In this document: piece after piece, positions 6,365 through 13,653 of the stretch
Layout of the letters: each line of letters opens with the position of its first letter
Numbering within the stretch: the first letter of the stretch is position 1
Assembly (NCBI GenBank): GCA_007127625.1
Contig: SKYZ01000252.1
Span: forward strand, 1-13,946
Reading direction: 5' to 3'
DNA length: 13,946 nt
Source: Aquisalimonas sp.
GTDB taxonomy: Bacteria > Pseudomonadota > Gammaproteobacteria > Nitrococcales > Aquisalimonadaceae
Made by a program: the position numbers and the translations under genes
Notes under the pieces: model-generated
Told to the model about the DNA's origin: nothing
The model's database searches: none
Seen by the model: only the letters and a program-made list of their open reading frames with translations

Positions 6365-6777
6365 TCGTCCTCCGGAACCGTGGCAATGGAGACGCTGGAG
6401 ATCTCGGCGCGGCCGGCCGCATCCAGGGCCGTGACCAGGGACTGGTGCGGCGTGCGGCCATCCGCCCGGATGATCACCGGGGCCTCGGGGTTGTCGGCCA
6501 GCGCCTGGTTGAGGGCACGCTCCACGGTCTCCGTCTGCTGATTCGCCAGCGCGTTACCGTTGACGAAATAGTCACCCTCGGCGTTGATCGTGAGTTCGAT
6601 GGGGCTGTAGGCACGCTGCCCCGCGTCCATGGACGCTTCCGGCAGCGTCAGCTCCATGTCCGCCTCGTTGAGGAAGGTGGCGCTGACCATGAAGAAGATC
6701 AGCATCAGGAAGACCACGTCGATCAACGGCGTCAACGTGATCTCCGGCTCCTCCCGGCGTCGTGGCCGCAGGTTCAC
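6361..6777 (-). CDS. exbD: ExbD/TolR family biopolymer transport protein
   Basis: This 138-residue protein is the single-span partner of ExbB and couples proton flow to a periplasmic effector such as TonB. The N-terminal cytoplasmic stub MNLRPRRREEPEI is followed by the membrane helix with the essential acidic residue, LTPLIDVVFLMLIFFMV (Asp20). A periplasmic domain follows, with VIIRADGRTPHQSLVTALDAA and a short acidic C-terminus. The start is a GTG at 6777 sharing bases with the exbB stop (GTGA). The stop in turn overlaps the lpxK start. No tonB gene is visible in the window, so which energy-transducing system it serves is open. TolR is less likely given the lpxK-kdsB context. Confidence 0.93.
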   Translation of the reverse strand: MNLRPRRREEPEITLTPLIDVVFLMLIFFMVSATFLNEADMELTLPEASMDAGQRAYSPIELTINAEGDYFVNGNALANQQTETVERALNQALADNPEAPVIIRADGRTPHQSLVTALDAAGRAEISSVSIATVPEDE

Positions 6778-7418
6778 GTCCGCCCCCCGGCGTCACCCTC
6801 GACGGCGCTGCGTTCCCGCTGCCCCTGGATGACTTCCACCAGCTTCAGCGCTTCCTGCTCCATCTCCACCATGTGCTCATCCACGAGGCCGCGGAAATAG
6901 CGATAGGCCATCAGGGCGGGAATGGCGACAATGAGTCCGGCCGCGGTGGTCAGCAGCGCTTCCGAAATCCCGCCGGCAAGGTTGGCAGCGTCGCCGACTC
7001 CATGGGCGGTAATGGCACTGAACACACGGATCATGCCGATGACGGTGCCCAGCAGGCCCAGCAGCGGCGTGATGGAAGCGATGGTACCCAGGGTATTGAG
7101 GAATCGCTCCAAGCGATGAGCCTCGTGGCGGCCGGCATCTTCGATGGCCTCGAGCATGATGTCACGGCCGCTGCGCATGTTGGTCAGGCCCGCCGCCAGC
7201 ACCCGCCCCAGGGATGAGCCTTCCCGCAACTGTCGCAGCTGTTGCGCATCCAGGGTGCCGTTCTTGACTTGGTGCCAGACGTGGGCCACCAGGTGCGGCG
7301 GCAGCACACGTCGCCGCTGCAACGCCCACACCCGTTCGCCGATGATGGCCAGGGCCAGCACCGAGCACAGGATGATAGGAACCATCACCCAGCCGCCTGC
7401 CGCAATCATTTCCAGCAC
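6774..7418 (-). CDS. exbB: ExbB/TolQ/MotA-family proton channel protein
   Basis: ExbB is the three-helix inner-membrane subunit that forms the proton channel with ExbD. The 214-residue protein starts VLEMIAAGGWVMVPIILCS, with the first helix at about residues 9-29. Helices two and three are in LGTIASITPLLGLLGTVIGM and ISEALLTTAAGLIVAIPALM, both diagnostic of the family. I chose the GTG at 7418 because AGAGGA lies 7 nt upstream and the resulting N-terminus aligns with the common MFEIIAAGGW of related ExbB proteins. The ATG three codons later has no suitably spaced ribosome-binding site. It is the first gene of the overlapping exbB-exbD-lpxK-kdsB set and lies 199 bp after comEC. Confidence 0.93.
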   Translation of the reverse strand: MLEMIAAGGWVMVPIILCSVLALAIIGERVWALQRRRVLPPHLVAHVWHQVKNGTLDAQQLRQLREGSSLGRVLAAGLTNMRSGRDIMLEAIEDAGRHEAHRLERFLNTLGTIASITPLLGLLGTVIGMIRVFSAITAHGVGDAANLAGGISEALLTTAAGLIVAIPALMAYRYFRGLVDEHMVEMEQEALKLVEVIQGQRERSAVEGDAGGRT

Positions 7419-7572
7419 GCCGAGATCCTCTCTGTGTCGTTGTTCCCTCGGGAAAGGCCAATGCATTCCCGCAAGTCGGCCGCGCGGCCGTCGGCAATGG
7501 CGCCGGGTCCCGGAACAGGCCCGCGCCGGTCGGCGGCTCCACGCGCACCGACCATTAGCGCAGCGAGCCCGC

Positions 7573-7601
7573 ATGATAAACGATTCATGGCCCCGACCGA
7601 A
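7573..7601 (-). promoter_or_regulatory. Candidate sigma70 promoter for exbB-exbD-lpxK-kdsB
   Basis: On the minus strand TTCGGT (7601-7596) and TATCAT (7578-7573) are separated by 17 nt. The -10 matches five of six consensus bases, the -35 only weakly. Transcription would start near 7566, leaving a leader of about 150 nt before exbB. The -35 lies in the loop of the hairpin after comEC. Confidence 0.3.
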
Positions 7602-7606
7602 GGGGC
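7590..7606 (-). terminator. Hairpin just after comEC
   Basis: GCCCC and GGGGC pair around a 7-nt loop, starting 11 nt after the comEC stop. The stem is short and no T-run follows, so it is a weak terminator candidate. The 199-bp comEC-exbB gap contains nothing else recognisable except the promoter candidate. Confidence 0.25.
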
Positions 7607-7617
7607 TCCAGGAGACG

Positions 7618-9804
7618 TCACGGTCGATTCCACCAGCCCGCCTGTCGCCGGCGCGGGCCGATCTGGAGGCCATCGCTGGCGACGAGTTCCACTGCCCCGT
7701 CCCGGCCGGTGATGTGTATGTCTATACCCCGGCGTTCGAGCCGTGCCAGGGTTTCAGGGTGCGGTAGCCCGTGGCGGTTGCCCGCATCGACAGGGACGAT
7801 GGCAACCTCCGGGGCCAGCGCGTCGAGCATCGCCGGGGTCACCGCATCGCGGTGGCCACCCGCGGGCAGCACCACGGCATCCACCGAAGGCAGCGATTCC
7901 CAACGGATGGCCTGTCCCGGTTCGACGCCGGTGGCCAGAAGCAGCGATGCCGACGGCCCACGGACCAGAACCAGGCAGGCACCCCGGGCAAGCGGACCGT
8001 CGATGAAGCGCAGGTGTGAACGCTCCCGCCCATGCGGGCCGGGCGTGCCGCGACACCCCTTCTCAACATCACCGGCTGCGACACGCCATGCCTCCGGGGC
8101 CAGCTCGACCCGTTCTGCACCGCCGCGGTGTCCGGCACGGTCCCGGGTCAGCACGAGGCCGTCGGCTCCGCCCGGGGCCCTCCGCGCCAGCAGCGCGTTC
8201 ACCGCCTCGCCGCGGCGACCGGCATCCACCACAACACTCCCCCCGGAGGTTTCCAGCACGGTCGCATGACCGTGTCCCACGTCCAGGACGGTGGCCCGCC
8301 ACTCCCCGGGCACCGCGCCGTCCTGCGTCGCAGCCAACGCCGCGGCCGCGAACGGCAGCGCAAGCAGCCGCGGAGCGACAGCACCGGGCAATAGCACGAT
8401 CAGGCTGCAGGCCGCGAGCAAAAGCCAGGCCAACGGCGCTTCCGGAACCCCCGGCCGTGGCAGTCCTGCCGCCGCGGCATGCAAACCGTCCACGAAGGCG
8501 AGAAACAGCCACAGCACCCAGGCCGCCAACCCGGCGACGAAGGCACCGGTTTCCGGCGCGATCACCACCAGCGCCGACGCCATCAGGGTCAACGGCACGG
8601 CGAACAGACCGACCAGAGGGATCGCCACCAGGTTGGCCACCGGCGCAAGCACCGCCGCATGGCCGAACAACGCCAGGGTCAGCGGTACGATGGCGACACC
8701 GAGCTGAAGCTGCAGAGCGGGCCATCGCCAGGCGGCCGGTGCGCCGGGTGTCCCGCGCAGAAGCAGACCGAGGCAGGCAACCGCCGCGAATGACAACCAG
8801 AACCCCGACGCCAGGGGCGCCAACGGGTCAATCAGCAACACACCGGTCAGGGCCACAAGCAACAGATACAGTGGGCGCACGGGGCGGCGGGCGGCCACGG
8901 CCATGAGGACCACGGCCAGCATCAACAGGGCACGCTGGGTGGGAATGGTAAAGCCGGCCAGCGCAGCGTAGGTGGCAGCAGTCAACAGCCCGATCACCGC
9001 CCCGGCCACCGGCGCCGGAACTCGCGCCGCTGCGCCGCCCAGCAGACGCCAGCCTCCGGTTCCCAGGAGCAGGCCCAGGCCACTCGCGAGCCCGACATGG
9101 AGGCCGGAAATCGCCACCAGATGGTTCGTGCCTGTATGCAGCAGGGCATCCCAGGTCGTGTCGTTCAGGAAGCGCCGGTCGCCGACGGCGAGGGCCGCCA
9201 GCATGGCTCCCGCCTGTTCGTGGTTCACGGCGGCGCGCAGGTGCCGGGACACGGCGGCACGCACCCGGTCCAGCCCGGGCCCGGGTGCGCCCAGAGGGTG
9301 GCCGTCCACGACGGTGCCGGTGGCATCCAGACGCCGGGTGACCAGCCAGCGCTCCCGATCGAAGCCACCCGGATTGAGCCGGCCACCCGGTGGGCGCAGG
9401 GCAAGGTCGAAGCGCCAGCGCTCACCTTCCGCGGGCGGCCGAGTCACCCCGTACCAGATCAGCTGTGCGCGCCGTACGCCCCCGATCTCCGCCGGCTGCG
9501 GAAAGCGGACCATGAACCGCGTGGATCGCTCACCATGCTGCACCAGATCCGTGACGACGGCGTCCACGGTGGCTTCCCGCGGCGCGTCCAGCCGATGGTC
9601 CAGCGCCAGCGTGGCATGCACCGCCGACCAGGCCAGGCCGCTACAGACCGCCGCCGGCACCAGCCAGCGCCCCCTGACGCTCACACCCACGGCCACTGCC
9701 CCCAGCACCAGGGCCCAGAACGGCGCTTGCGGCAGCGTCCGCGCCAGGTGAAGGCCAACAGCGCCGGCAGCAAATGCCGAGCAGATCAACAGGGGCGGGC
9801 TCAT
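7618..9804 (-). CDS. comEC: ComEC/Rec2 DNA internalisation protein with degenerate metallo-beta-lactamase domain
   Basis: ComEC forms the inner-membrane channel that brings single-stranded DNA into the cytoplasm during natural transformation. The 728-residue protein has N-terminal membrane helices and an OB-like periplasmic region (LRPPGGRLNPGGFDRERWL). The Competence domain contains ALAVGDRRFLNDTTW, TGTNHLVAISGLHVGL and FTIPTQRALLML, with many helices, and is followed by a C-terminal metallo-beta-lactamase-like domain from about residue 504. That last domain keeps LDVGHGHATVLE and VVVDAG, but the metal-binding motif reads LTRDRAGHRGG instead of LSHxxxDHxGG. The HHGS motif is replaced by GGHRD, so nuclease activity is doubtful. 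The ATG at 9804 is used, with GAGG about 10 nt upstream. An upstream in-frame reading has no homology. It is divergent from the DUF2062 gene. Confidence 0.93.
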   Translation of the reverse strand: MSPPLLICSAFAAGAVGLHLARTLPQAPFWALVLGAVAVGVSVRGRWLVPAAVCSGLAWSAVHATLALDHRLDAPREATVDAVVTDLVQHGERSTRFMVRFPQPAEIGGVRRAQLIWYGVTRPPAEGERWRFDLALRPPGGRLNPGGFDRERWLVTRRLDATGTVVDGHPLGAPGPGLDRVRAAVSRHLRAAVNHEQAGAMLAALAVGDRRFLNDTTWDALLHTGTNHLVAISGLHVGLASGLGLLLGTGGWRLLGGAAARVPAPVAGAVIGLLTAATYAALAGFTIPTQRALLMLAVVLMAVAARRPVRPLYLLLVALTGVLLIDPLAPLASGFWLSFAAVACLGLLLRGTPGAPAAWRWPALQLQLGVAIVPLTLALFGHAAVLAPVANLVAIPLVGLFAVPLTLMASALVVIAPETGAFVAGLAAWVLWLFLAFVDGLHAAAAGLPRPGVPEAPLAWLLLAACSLIVLLPGAVAPRLLALPFAAAALAATQDGAVPGEWRATVLDVGHGHATVLETSGGSVVVDAGRRGEAVNALLARRAPGGADGLVLTRDRAGHRGGAERVELAPEAWRVAAGDVEKGCRGTPGPHGRERSHLRFIDGPLARGACLVLVRGPSASLLLATGVEPGQAIRWESLPSVDAVVLPAGGHRDAVTPAMLDALAPEVAIVPVDAGNRHGLPHPETLARLERRGIDIHITGRDGAVELVASDGLQIGPRRRQAGWWNRP

Positions 9805-9832
9805 CCGTGAGCAACCTCGTCCTTTGGGGGCC

Positions 9833-9853
9833 GTCGTGGTGCAGTGCCACGAC
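9833..9853. other. Hairpin in the comEC/DUF2062 divergent region
   Basis: GTCGTGG and CCACGAC form a perfect 7-bp stem with a 7-nt loop. It lies 29 nt upstream of the comEC start and 75 nt before the DUF2062 start. It could be an operator-like dyad or a leader hairpin of comEC. Neither role is demonstrated by the sequence. Confidence 0.3.
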
Positions 9854-9927
9854 AACAGCGGTTCCGGCAAGCCGGTTCGTTCGCGTTATTATGTGCCCAT
9901 TCGTCACTGACAGCCCAGAGACAGCAC

Positions 9928-10554
9928 GTGCCGAGAAAGTTCTTCCGCCGCTACCTGCCCGACTCGGGAAGCGTTCGCCGCCATCAGCGCATGCAGCTGT
10001 TCGGACGCCTGTTGCACGACCCCAATCTATGGCACCTGAATCGGCACTCCGTGGCCGGCGGCCTTGCCATCGGTCTGTTCCTGGCGTTCATGCCGATGCC
10101 GTTCCAGATGATCCCCGCCGCCGCGCTGGCCATTCTCCTGCGCGTGAATCTGCCCATGGCGCTGGCCGGCGTGTGGGTGTCCAACCCGCTCACAATGGCG
10201 CCGATGCTCTATTTCCAGTACCGCATGGGCAAGCTCCTGATGGGCGAACGGATACGCGAGACCGGCTTCGAGCCAACGCTGCAGTGGTTCTGGGCGGAAC
10301 TCACCCTGATCTGGCAACCGCTGCTTCTGGGGAGCATGCTCTGCGGCATGGTTTCCGCCCTGGCCGGCTACGGCTTCATCCATCTGCTGTGGCGCCTGAA
10401 CATCCGTCGCCACCTGCGCCGCCGCAAGGAGAAACGCGCGGCCCGCGCAGCCGCCCGCAGGGGCGAAACCGCCGCAGTCAGCTCAGACGACCGTCATCGA
10501 TCGTCACCGTCCGGTCCATGCGCCGCGCGAGGTCAAGATCATGGGTCACCATGA
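9928..10554 (+). CDS. DUF2062 family inner-membrane protein
   Basis: This 208-residue protein shows the DUF2062 layout: a basic N-terminus ([11 protein letters not shown]), [20 protein letters not shown], then hydrophobic helices in [20 protein letters not shown] and [21 protein letters not shown] further helix runs from about [12 protein letters not shown] to GYGFIHLLW. Its biochemical role is unknown. I use GTG at 9928 because homologous sequence starts there; an ATG at 9844 would add residues with no family match, running through the hairpin. The ribosome-binding site is weak (AGAGA). The tail is very basic ([14 protein letters not shown]), and the last 25 or so residues are encoded antisense to the end of lolD. 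This 77-bp overlap suggests the original stop was lost or moved. Confidence 0.85.
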   Translation: MPRKFFRRYLPDSGSVRRHQRMQLFGRLLHDPNLWHLNRHSVAGGLAIGLFLAFMPMPFQMIPAAALAILLRVNLPMALAGVWVSNPLTMAPMLYFQYRMGKLLMGERIRETGFEPTLQWFWAELTLIWQPLLLGSMLCGMVSALAGYGFIHLLWRLNIRRHLRRRKEKRAARAAARRGETAAVSSDDRHRSSPSGPCAARGQDHGSP

Positions 10555-11152
10555 CCAGGCTGGTGCCGAAATCCCGGTTCAGCTCGCGTAGCAGACCGAA
10601 CACCTCGTCGGCGGTCTGCCGGTCAAGATTCCCGGTGGGTTCATCGGCCAGGACGCAGGCCGGTTCGGTGACCAGGGCACGGGCAATGGCGGTGCGCTGA
10701 CGTTCGCCGCCGGAGAGTTCCCCCGGCTTGTGACCGGTACGGTGTCCCAGGCCCACCCGCTCCAGCACACGTTCGGCAGCCTCCCGGGCATGGTGGCGGT
10801 CCGTCTTGCGGATCAGCAGCGGCATGGCCACGTTTTCCATCGCCGTGAACTCCGGGAGCAAGTGGTGGAACTGGTAGATGAATCCGATGGCGCGATTGCG
10901 CAGAAATCCGCGCTCCCGTGCCCGCAGGTCGTACACCGCTTCACCCTGCACGTGCACGGTCCCTTCCGTCGGCGCATCCAGGCCGCCAAGGATCTGCAGC
11001 AGCGTGCTCTTGCCCGAGCCAGAGCGCCCGACAATCGCAAGCTGCTCGGCATGCGCAACCGCGAGGGTCACATCCTCGAGAACGCGGATATTCTGCGGCC
11101 CTTCACTGAAGACCTTGCCGACGCCTTCGCATTGAATGACCGGATTCTGCAT
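10478..11152 (-). CDS. lolD: Lipoprotein-releasing system ATP-binding protein
   Basis: LolD is the cytoplasmic ATPase that powers extraction of outer-membrane lipoproteins from the inner membrane and their transfer to LolA. In the 224-residue protein Walker A is GRSGSGKST (42-50), the Q-loop region is [16 protein letters not shown] with the LolD-typical FHHLLP, the ABC signature is LSGGERQR (146-153), Walker B is CVLADEPTG, and the H-loop is THDLDLA. I choose the ATG at 11152: GAGG lies 5 nt upstream and the N-terminus then aligns without gaps with E. coli LolD. An ATG at 11167, inside the lolC end, is the alternative. It is cotranscribed with the upstream permease. Its C-terminus is covered by the antisense DUF2062 tail. 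Confidence 0.96.
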   Translation of the reverse strand: MQNPVIQCEGVGKVFSEGPQNIRVLEDVTLAVAHAEQLAIVGRSGSGKSTLLQILGGLDAPTEGTVHVQGEAVYDLRARERGFLRNRAIGFIYQFHHLLPEFTAMENVAMPLLIRKTDRHHAREAAERVLERVGLGHRTGHKPGELSGGERQRTAIARALVTEPACVLADEPTGNLDRQTADEVFGLLRELNRDFGTSLVMVTHDLDLARRMDRTVTIDDGRLS

Positions 11153-11159
11153 GGGGGCC

Positions 11160-12410
11160 TCACTCATAGCGCAACGCCTCCGCTGGTTCCGTACGAGCAC
11201 CACGCCATGCCGGATAGATGGTCGCCAGCAGGGCAAGGACCAGGGCCACGGCGGCGATGCGGCCAACGTCCTGGGAGCGTAGATCCGACGGCAGATCGCT
11301 GAGCCAGTAGATGTCGGGGGCAAGGAAGGCGATACCGAGCAGTGACTCCAGCGCGGGCACGATGGTCTCGACGTTCAGGGCCAGGGCCACGCCACCGGCG
11401 ACGCCGAGTATGGTTCCGACCACGCCGATCACTGTCCCCTGGACCATGAATACGCCCATGATCGTCCCCGGACTGGCGCCCAGCGTGCGTAGGATGGCGA
11501 TGTCACTGCGTTTGTCGTTCACCACCATGACCAGGGTCGAGACGATGTTGAATGCCGCAACAGCGATAATCAGGGTGAGAATGACGAACATGACCGTCTT
11601 CTCCGTCTGCACGGCCCGGAAGAAGCTTGCGTGCTCCTGCGTCCAGTCGCGCACCCGCAGGCCACTGCCTTCGAGATCACGCCCCACTTCCCGGGCCAGC
11701 CACGGCGCATCCATGAGATCGCGGAACTGAAGCCGCACCCCGGAAACCCCGTCACCCAGGCGCATGATGGTCGCCGCGTCCTCCATGTGCACAAGCGCGA
11801 CGCCGCGGTCGTACTCGAACATGCCGACATCGAAGGTTCCCGCAACATGAAAGCGCTTCAGCCGCGGCACGATGCCGGCCACGGTGGCGCGCGCTTCCGG
11901 CGTGACCACGGTGACCCGGTCCCCGGGCCGGACACCCAGTTCCCGGGCCAGGGCCCAGCCCAGAATGATGTTGTACTCACCGGGCTGGAGCGCCTCGGCC
12001 GCGTCGCCATCAATGTGCTCCATGACCCGGGAAACATCGCCTTCCTGATCGGGCAACACGCCCCGGAGCTGGCCGCCACTCACCTGACCACCCCGGGTCA
12101 TCATGACCTCGCCGCTGACGTAGGGCGCGGCGCCAAGCACCTCGGGGTGCGCCCGCGCGCGCTCCACAACGCGCTCCCAGTCCTCCATGCCACCGTCGCG
12201 TGCCTCCACCGTTGCGTGGGCAATCATGCCGAGGATCTTGTCGCGGAGTTCGCGCTCGAAGCCGTTCATGACTGACAGCACGGTGATGAGGGCGGTCACT
12301 CCCAGGGCAATGCCCAGGATGGAACTCAGCGAGATGAAGGACACGAACTGGTTACGCCGCTTGGCGCGGGTGTAACGCAATCCGATAAACAGCTCCAGCG
12401 GACGAAACAT
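11160..12410 (-). CDS. lolC: Lipoprotein-releasing ABC transporter permease, LolC/LolE (LolF-like)
   Basis: This 416-residue inner-membrane subunit contacts lipoproteins and LolA and works with LolD. The N-terminus [20 protein letters not shown] is followed by the first helix, [20 protein letters not shown], and the conserved NGFERELR. A large periplasmic domain covers about residues 50-265. Three helices follow: [15 protein letters not shown], the [19 protein letters not shown] region, and the last one before the conserved end PAEALRYE. The FtsX-type fold is evident. A hairpin segment at [17 protein letters not shown] sits where LolC carries its LolA-binding Hook. SD AAGGAA lies 7 nt before the ATG. 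No second permease gene is next to it, since sfsA lies upstream, so it may act as a homodimer. That point is inference. Confidence 0.93.
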   Translation of the reverse strand: MFRPLELFIGLRYTRAKRRNQFVSFISLSSILGIALGVTALITVLSVMNGFERELRDKILGMIAHATVEARDGGMEDWERVVERARAHPEVLGAAPYVSGEVMMTRGGQVSGGQLRGVLPDQEGDVSRVMEHIDGDAAEALQPGEYNIILGWALARELGVRPGDRVTVVTPEARATVAGIVPRLKRFHVAGTFDVGMFEYDRGVALVHMEDAATIMRLGDGVSGVRLQFRDLMDAPWLAREVGRDLEGSGLRVRDWTQEHASFFRAVQTEKTVMFVILTLIIAVAAFNIVSTLVMVVNDKRSDIAILRTLGASPGTIMGVFMVQGTVIGVVGTILGVAGGVALALNVETIVPALESLLGIAFLAPDIYWLSDLPSDLRSQDVGRIAAVALVLALLATIYPAWRGARTEPAEALRYE

Positions 12411-12444
12411 GCGTCGGTTCCTTGTACATCGACTTTCCGCAAGA

Positions 12445-12463
12445 CCGGGAACAACGCCCCCGG
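12445..12463. terminator. Weak hairpin between sfsA and lolC
   Basis: CCGGG and CCCGG form a 5-bp stem with a 9-nt loop in the 62-bp gap between sfsA and lolC. The stem is short and lacks a T-run, so evidence that it ends sfsA transcription is thin. I could not find a convincing promoter for lolC in the gap. Confidence 0.18.
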
Positions 12464-12472
12464 CAGGATCCC

Positions 12473-13204
12473 TCAGGCCGTCTGCGGCAGCGACGGGCAG
12501 ATCACGGGCAGCGGACGCTCCAGGGTGATCGCGTCAACACCCACCGTGGCGCCGAGCGCGTAGATCTCCACCCCCGCGGCCATGGCCTCCCTGAGCGCCC
12601 GACCATAGGCCGGGTCGATCTCGTCGGCAGGCCGGACTTCGGTGACGTCGTCACGCTGAACGCAGAAGACCAGCGCCGCACGTGTGCCCTCGCGCACGAC
12701 ATCCGCGAGATGGTCGAGGTGGCGTCTCCCGCGGCTGCTCACCGCATCCGGAAACAGCGCCACGCCCTGCTCCACTGCGGCGGTCACGTTCTTGACCTCG
12801 AGATAGCAGTCCGGTTCCCGCGGATGGTCCGCCAACAAGAAATCGAAACGGGTTCCCGTATCCGCAAGCCGCACCTCGGGTTTCACCCGGCGGTAGCCGG
12901 CAAGCGCCGGAACGCCCCCCGCCTCCACCGCTTCCCGCACCAGGGCATTGGCGCGCCCCGTGTGAATACCCACCATGACGCCGCCGTCCAGTTCCACCAG
13001 CTCCCAGGTCAGCGCGTACTTGCGCCCGGGACGATCGGAGTGACTCAGCCAGATCCGGGACCCCGGATCACGGCACCCCATCATCGAGCCGGTATTTGGG
13101 CAGTGGCACGTCACCCGTCGCCCGTCCTCCAGCGCCACGTCGGCGAGAAAACGCTTGTAGCGTCGCTCCAGTACAGCGGGAATCAGCGGTTGCGGCAAAT
13201 CCAT
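12473..13204 (-). CDS. sfsA: SfsA (sugar fermentation stimulation protein) family
   Basis: The 243-residue protein matches E. coli SfsA over its length: RRYKRFLADV (14-23), the block CHCPNTGSMMGC (33-44), SDRPGRKYALTWELV, LAGYRRVKPEVR and FPDAVSSRGRRHL. SfsA was named for stimulating maltose metabolism and binding DNA, and its true activity is unsettled. The segment Asp121...LEVK (Glu136, Lys138) is a PD-(D/E)XK nuclease-type active site, conserved in the family. I choose the ATG at 13204 because it aligns with the E. coli start. An ATG at 13231 is possible; neither has a good ribosome-binding site, and a small GGGG-ATA-CCCC dyad (13216-13226) lies between them. It precedes lolC by 62 bp and is divergent from the secreted-protein gene. 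Confidence 0.92.
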   Translation of the reverse strand: MDLPQPLIPAVLERRYKRFLADVALEDGRRVTCHCPNTGSMMGCRDPGSRIWLSHSDRPGRKYALTWELVELDGGVMVGIHTGRANALVREAVEAGGVPALAGYRRVKPEVRLADTGTRFDFLLADHPREPDCYLEVKNVTAAVEQGVALFPDAVSSRGRRHLDHLADVVREGTRAALVFCVQRDDVTEVRPADEIDPAYGRALREAMAAGVEIYALGATVGVDAITLERPLPVICPSLPQTA

Positions 13205-13292
13205 GACGACGGCGCGGGGATACCCCTGCATCGGTGGCGAAGAGTGCGGAGTCTACTAACGTTGACCCTCCGATTGCCAGCACCTGCCTCGG

Positions 13293-13321
13293 TTTGTTCC
13301 GTGGTCCGCCGGTGCTATGAT
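13293..13321 (+). promoter_or_regulatory. Sigma70-like promoter for the secreted-protein/agmatine deiminase genes
   Basis: TTTGTT (13293-13298) lies 17 nt before TATGAT (13316-13321), which matches five of six -10 bases. Reading TTGTTC with a 16-nt spacer is equally possible. The start would fall near 13328, some 28 nt before the ATG at 13356, leaving room for the GGAGAG ribosome-binding site. Confidence 0.45.
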
Positions 13322-13355
13322 CCCTTCAAGGATCTACCGTGACTGGAGAGAAAGG

Positions 13356-13646
13356 ATGTCCCGGATTTGCCGCTGCCTCATGCTTGCGGGTCTCGCCGGG
13401 TCCATTGCCATGGGCCCTGCCGCCGCTGACACGCTGCTGATCGATGCCCTCCGCGATGCCGACCGTGAAGCCCGGGACCTGCCCCGCCACGGTGCCACCA
13501 TGGAGCGGGTGGAGCAGGACTTCGGGGAACCCGAGGAGCGGCGGTCCGCCGTTGGTGATCCACCGATTACCCGCTGGGATTACGAAGGTTACAGCGTCTA
13601 CTTCGAGCACGATCGCGTATTGCGCACCGTGCAGCGCCGTCAGTAA
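13356..13646 (+). CDS. Small secreted protein of unknown function
   Basis: The 96-residue protein begins with a signal peptide (MSRICRCLMLAGLAGSIAMG) probably cleaved after Ala24, leaving a mature periplasmic protein of about 70 residues. The motif GATMERVEQDFGEPEERR (46-63) resembles the G-x-x-x-x-x-V-x-x-x-F-G-x-P turn of BamE/OmlA-like small domains. It ends with ITRWDYEGYSVYFEHDRVL, consistent with a small beta-sheet. I recall similar conserved proteins in gammaproteobacteria, but no function is established. GGAGAG about 6 nt upstream supports the ATG at 13356. It lies 7 bp before the agmatine deiminase gene and is likely cotranscribed with it. No lipobox cysteine follows the signal, so it is not a lipoprotein. 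Confidence 0.82.
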   Translation: MSRICRCLMLAGLAGSIAMGPAAADTLLIDALRDADREARDLPRHGATMERVEQDFGEPEERRSAVGDPPITRWDYEGYSVYFEHDRVLRTVQRRQ

Positions 13647-13653
13647 ACCGCGC

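Noticed and set aside
7419..7673. N-terminal extension of exbB to about 299 residues
   Set aside because: The extra sequence crosses the intergenic gap into the end of comEC and has no homology. GTG 7418 has a ribosome-binding site and the family N-terminus.
8016..8906. A 296-residue + strand frame antisense to comEC
   Set aside because: The Pro/Arg-rich product is typical of an antisense shadow, and comEC on the other strand has clear family motifs.
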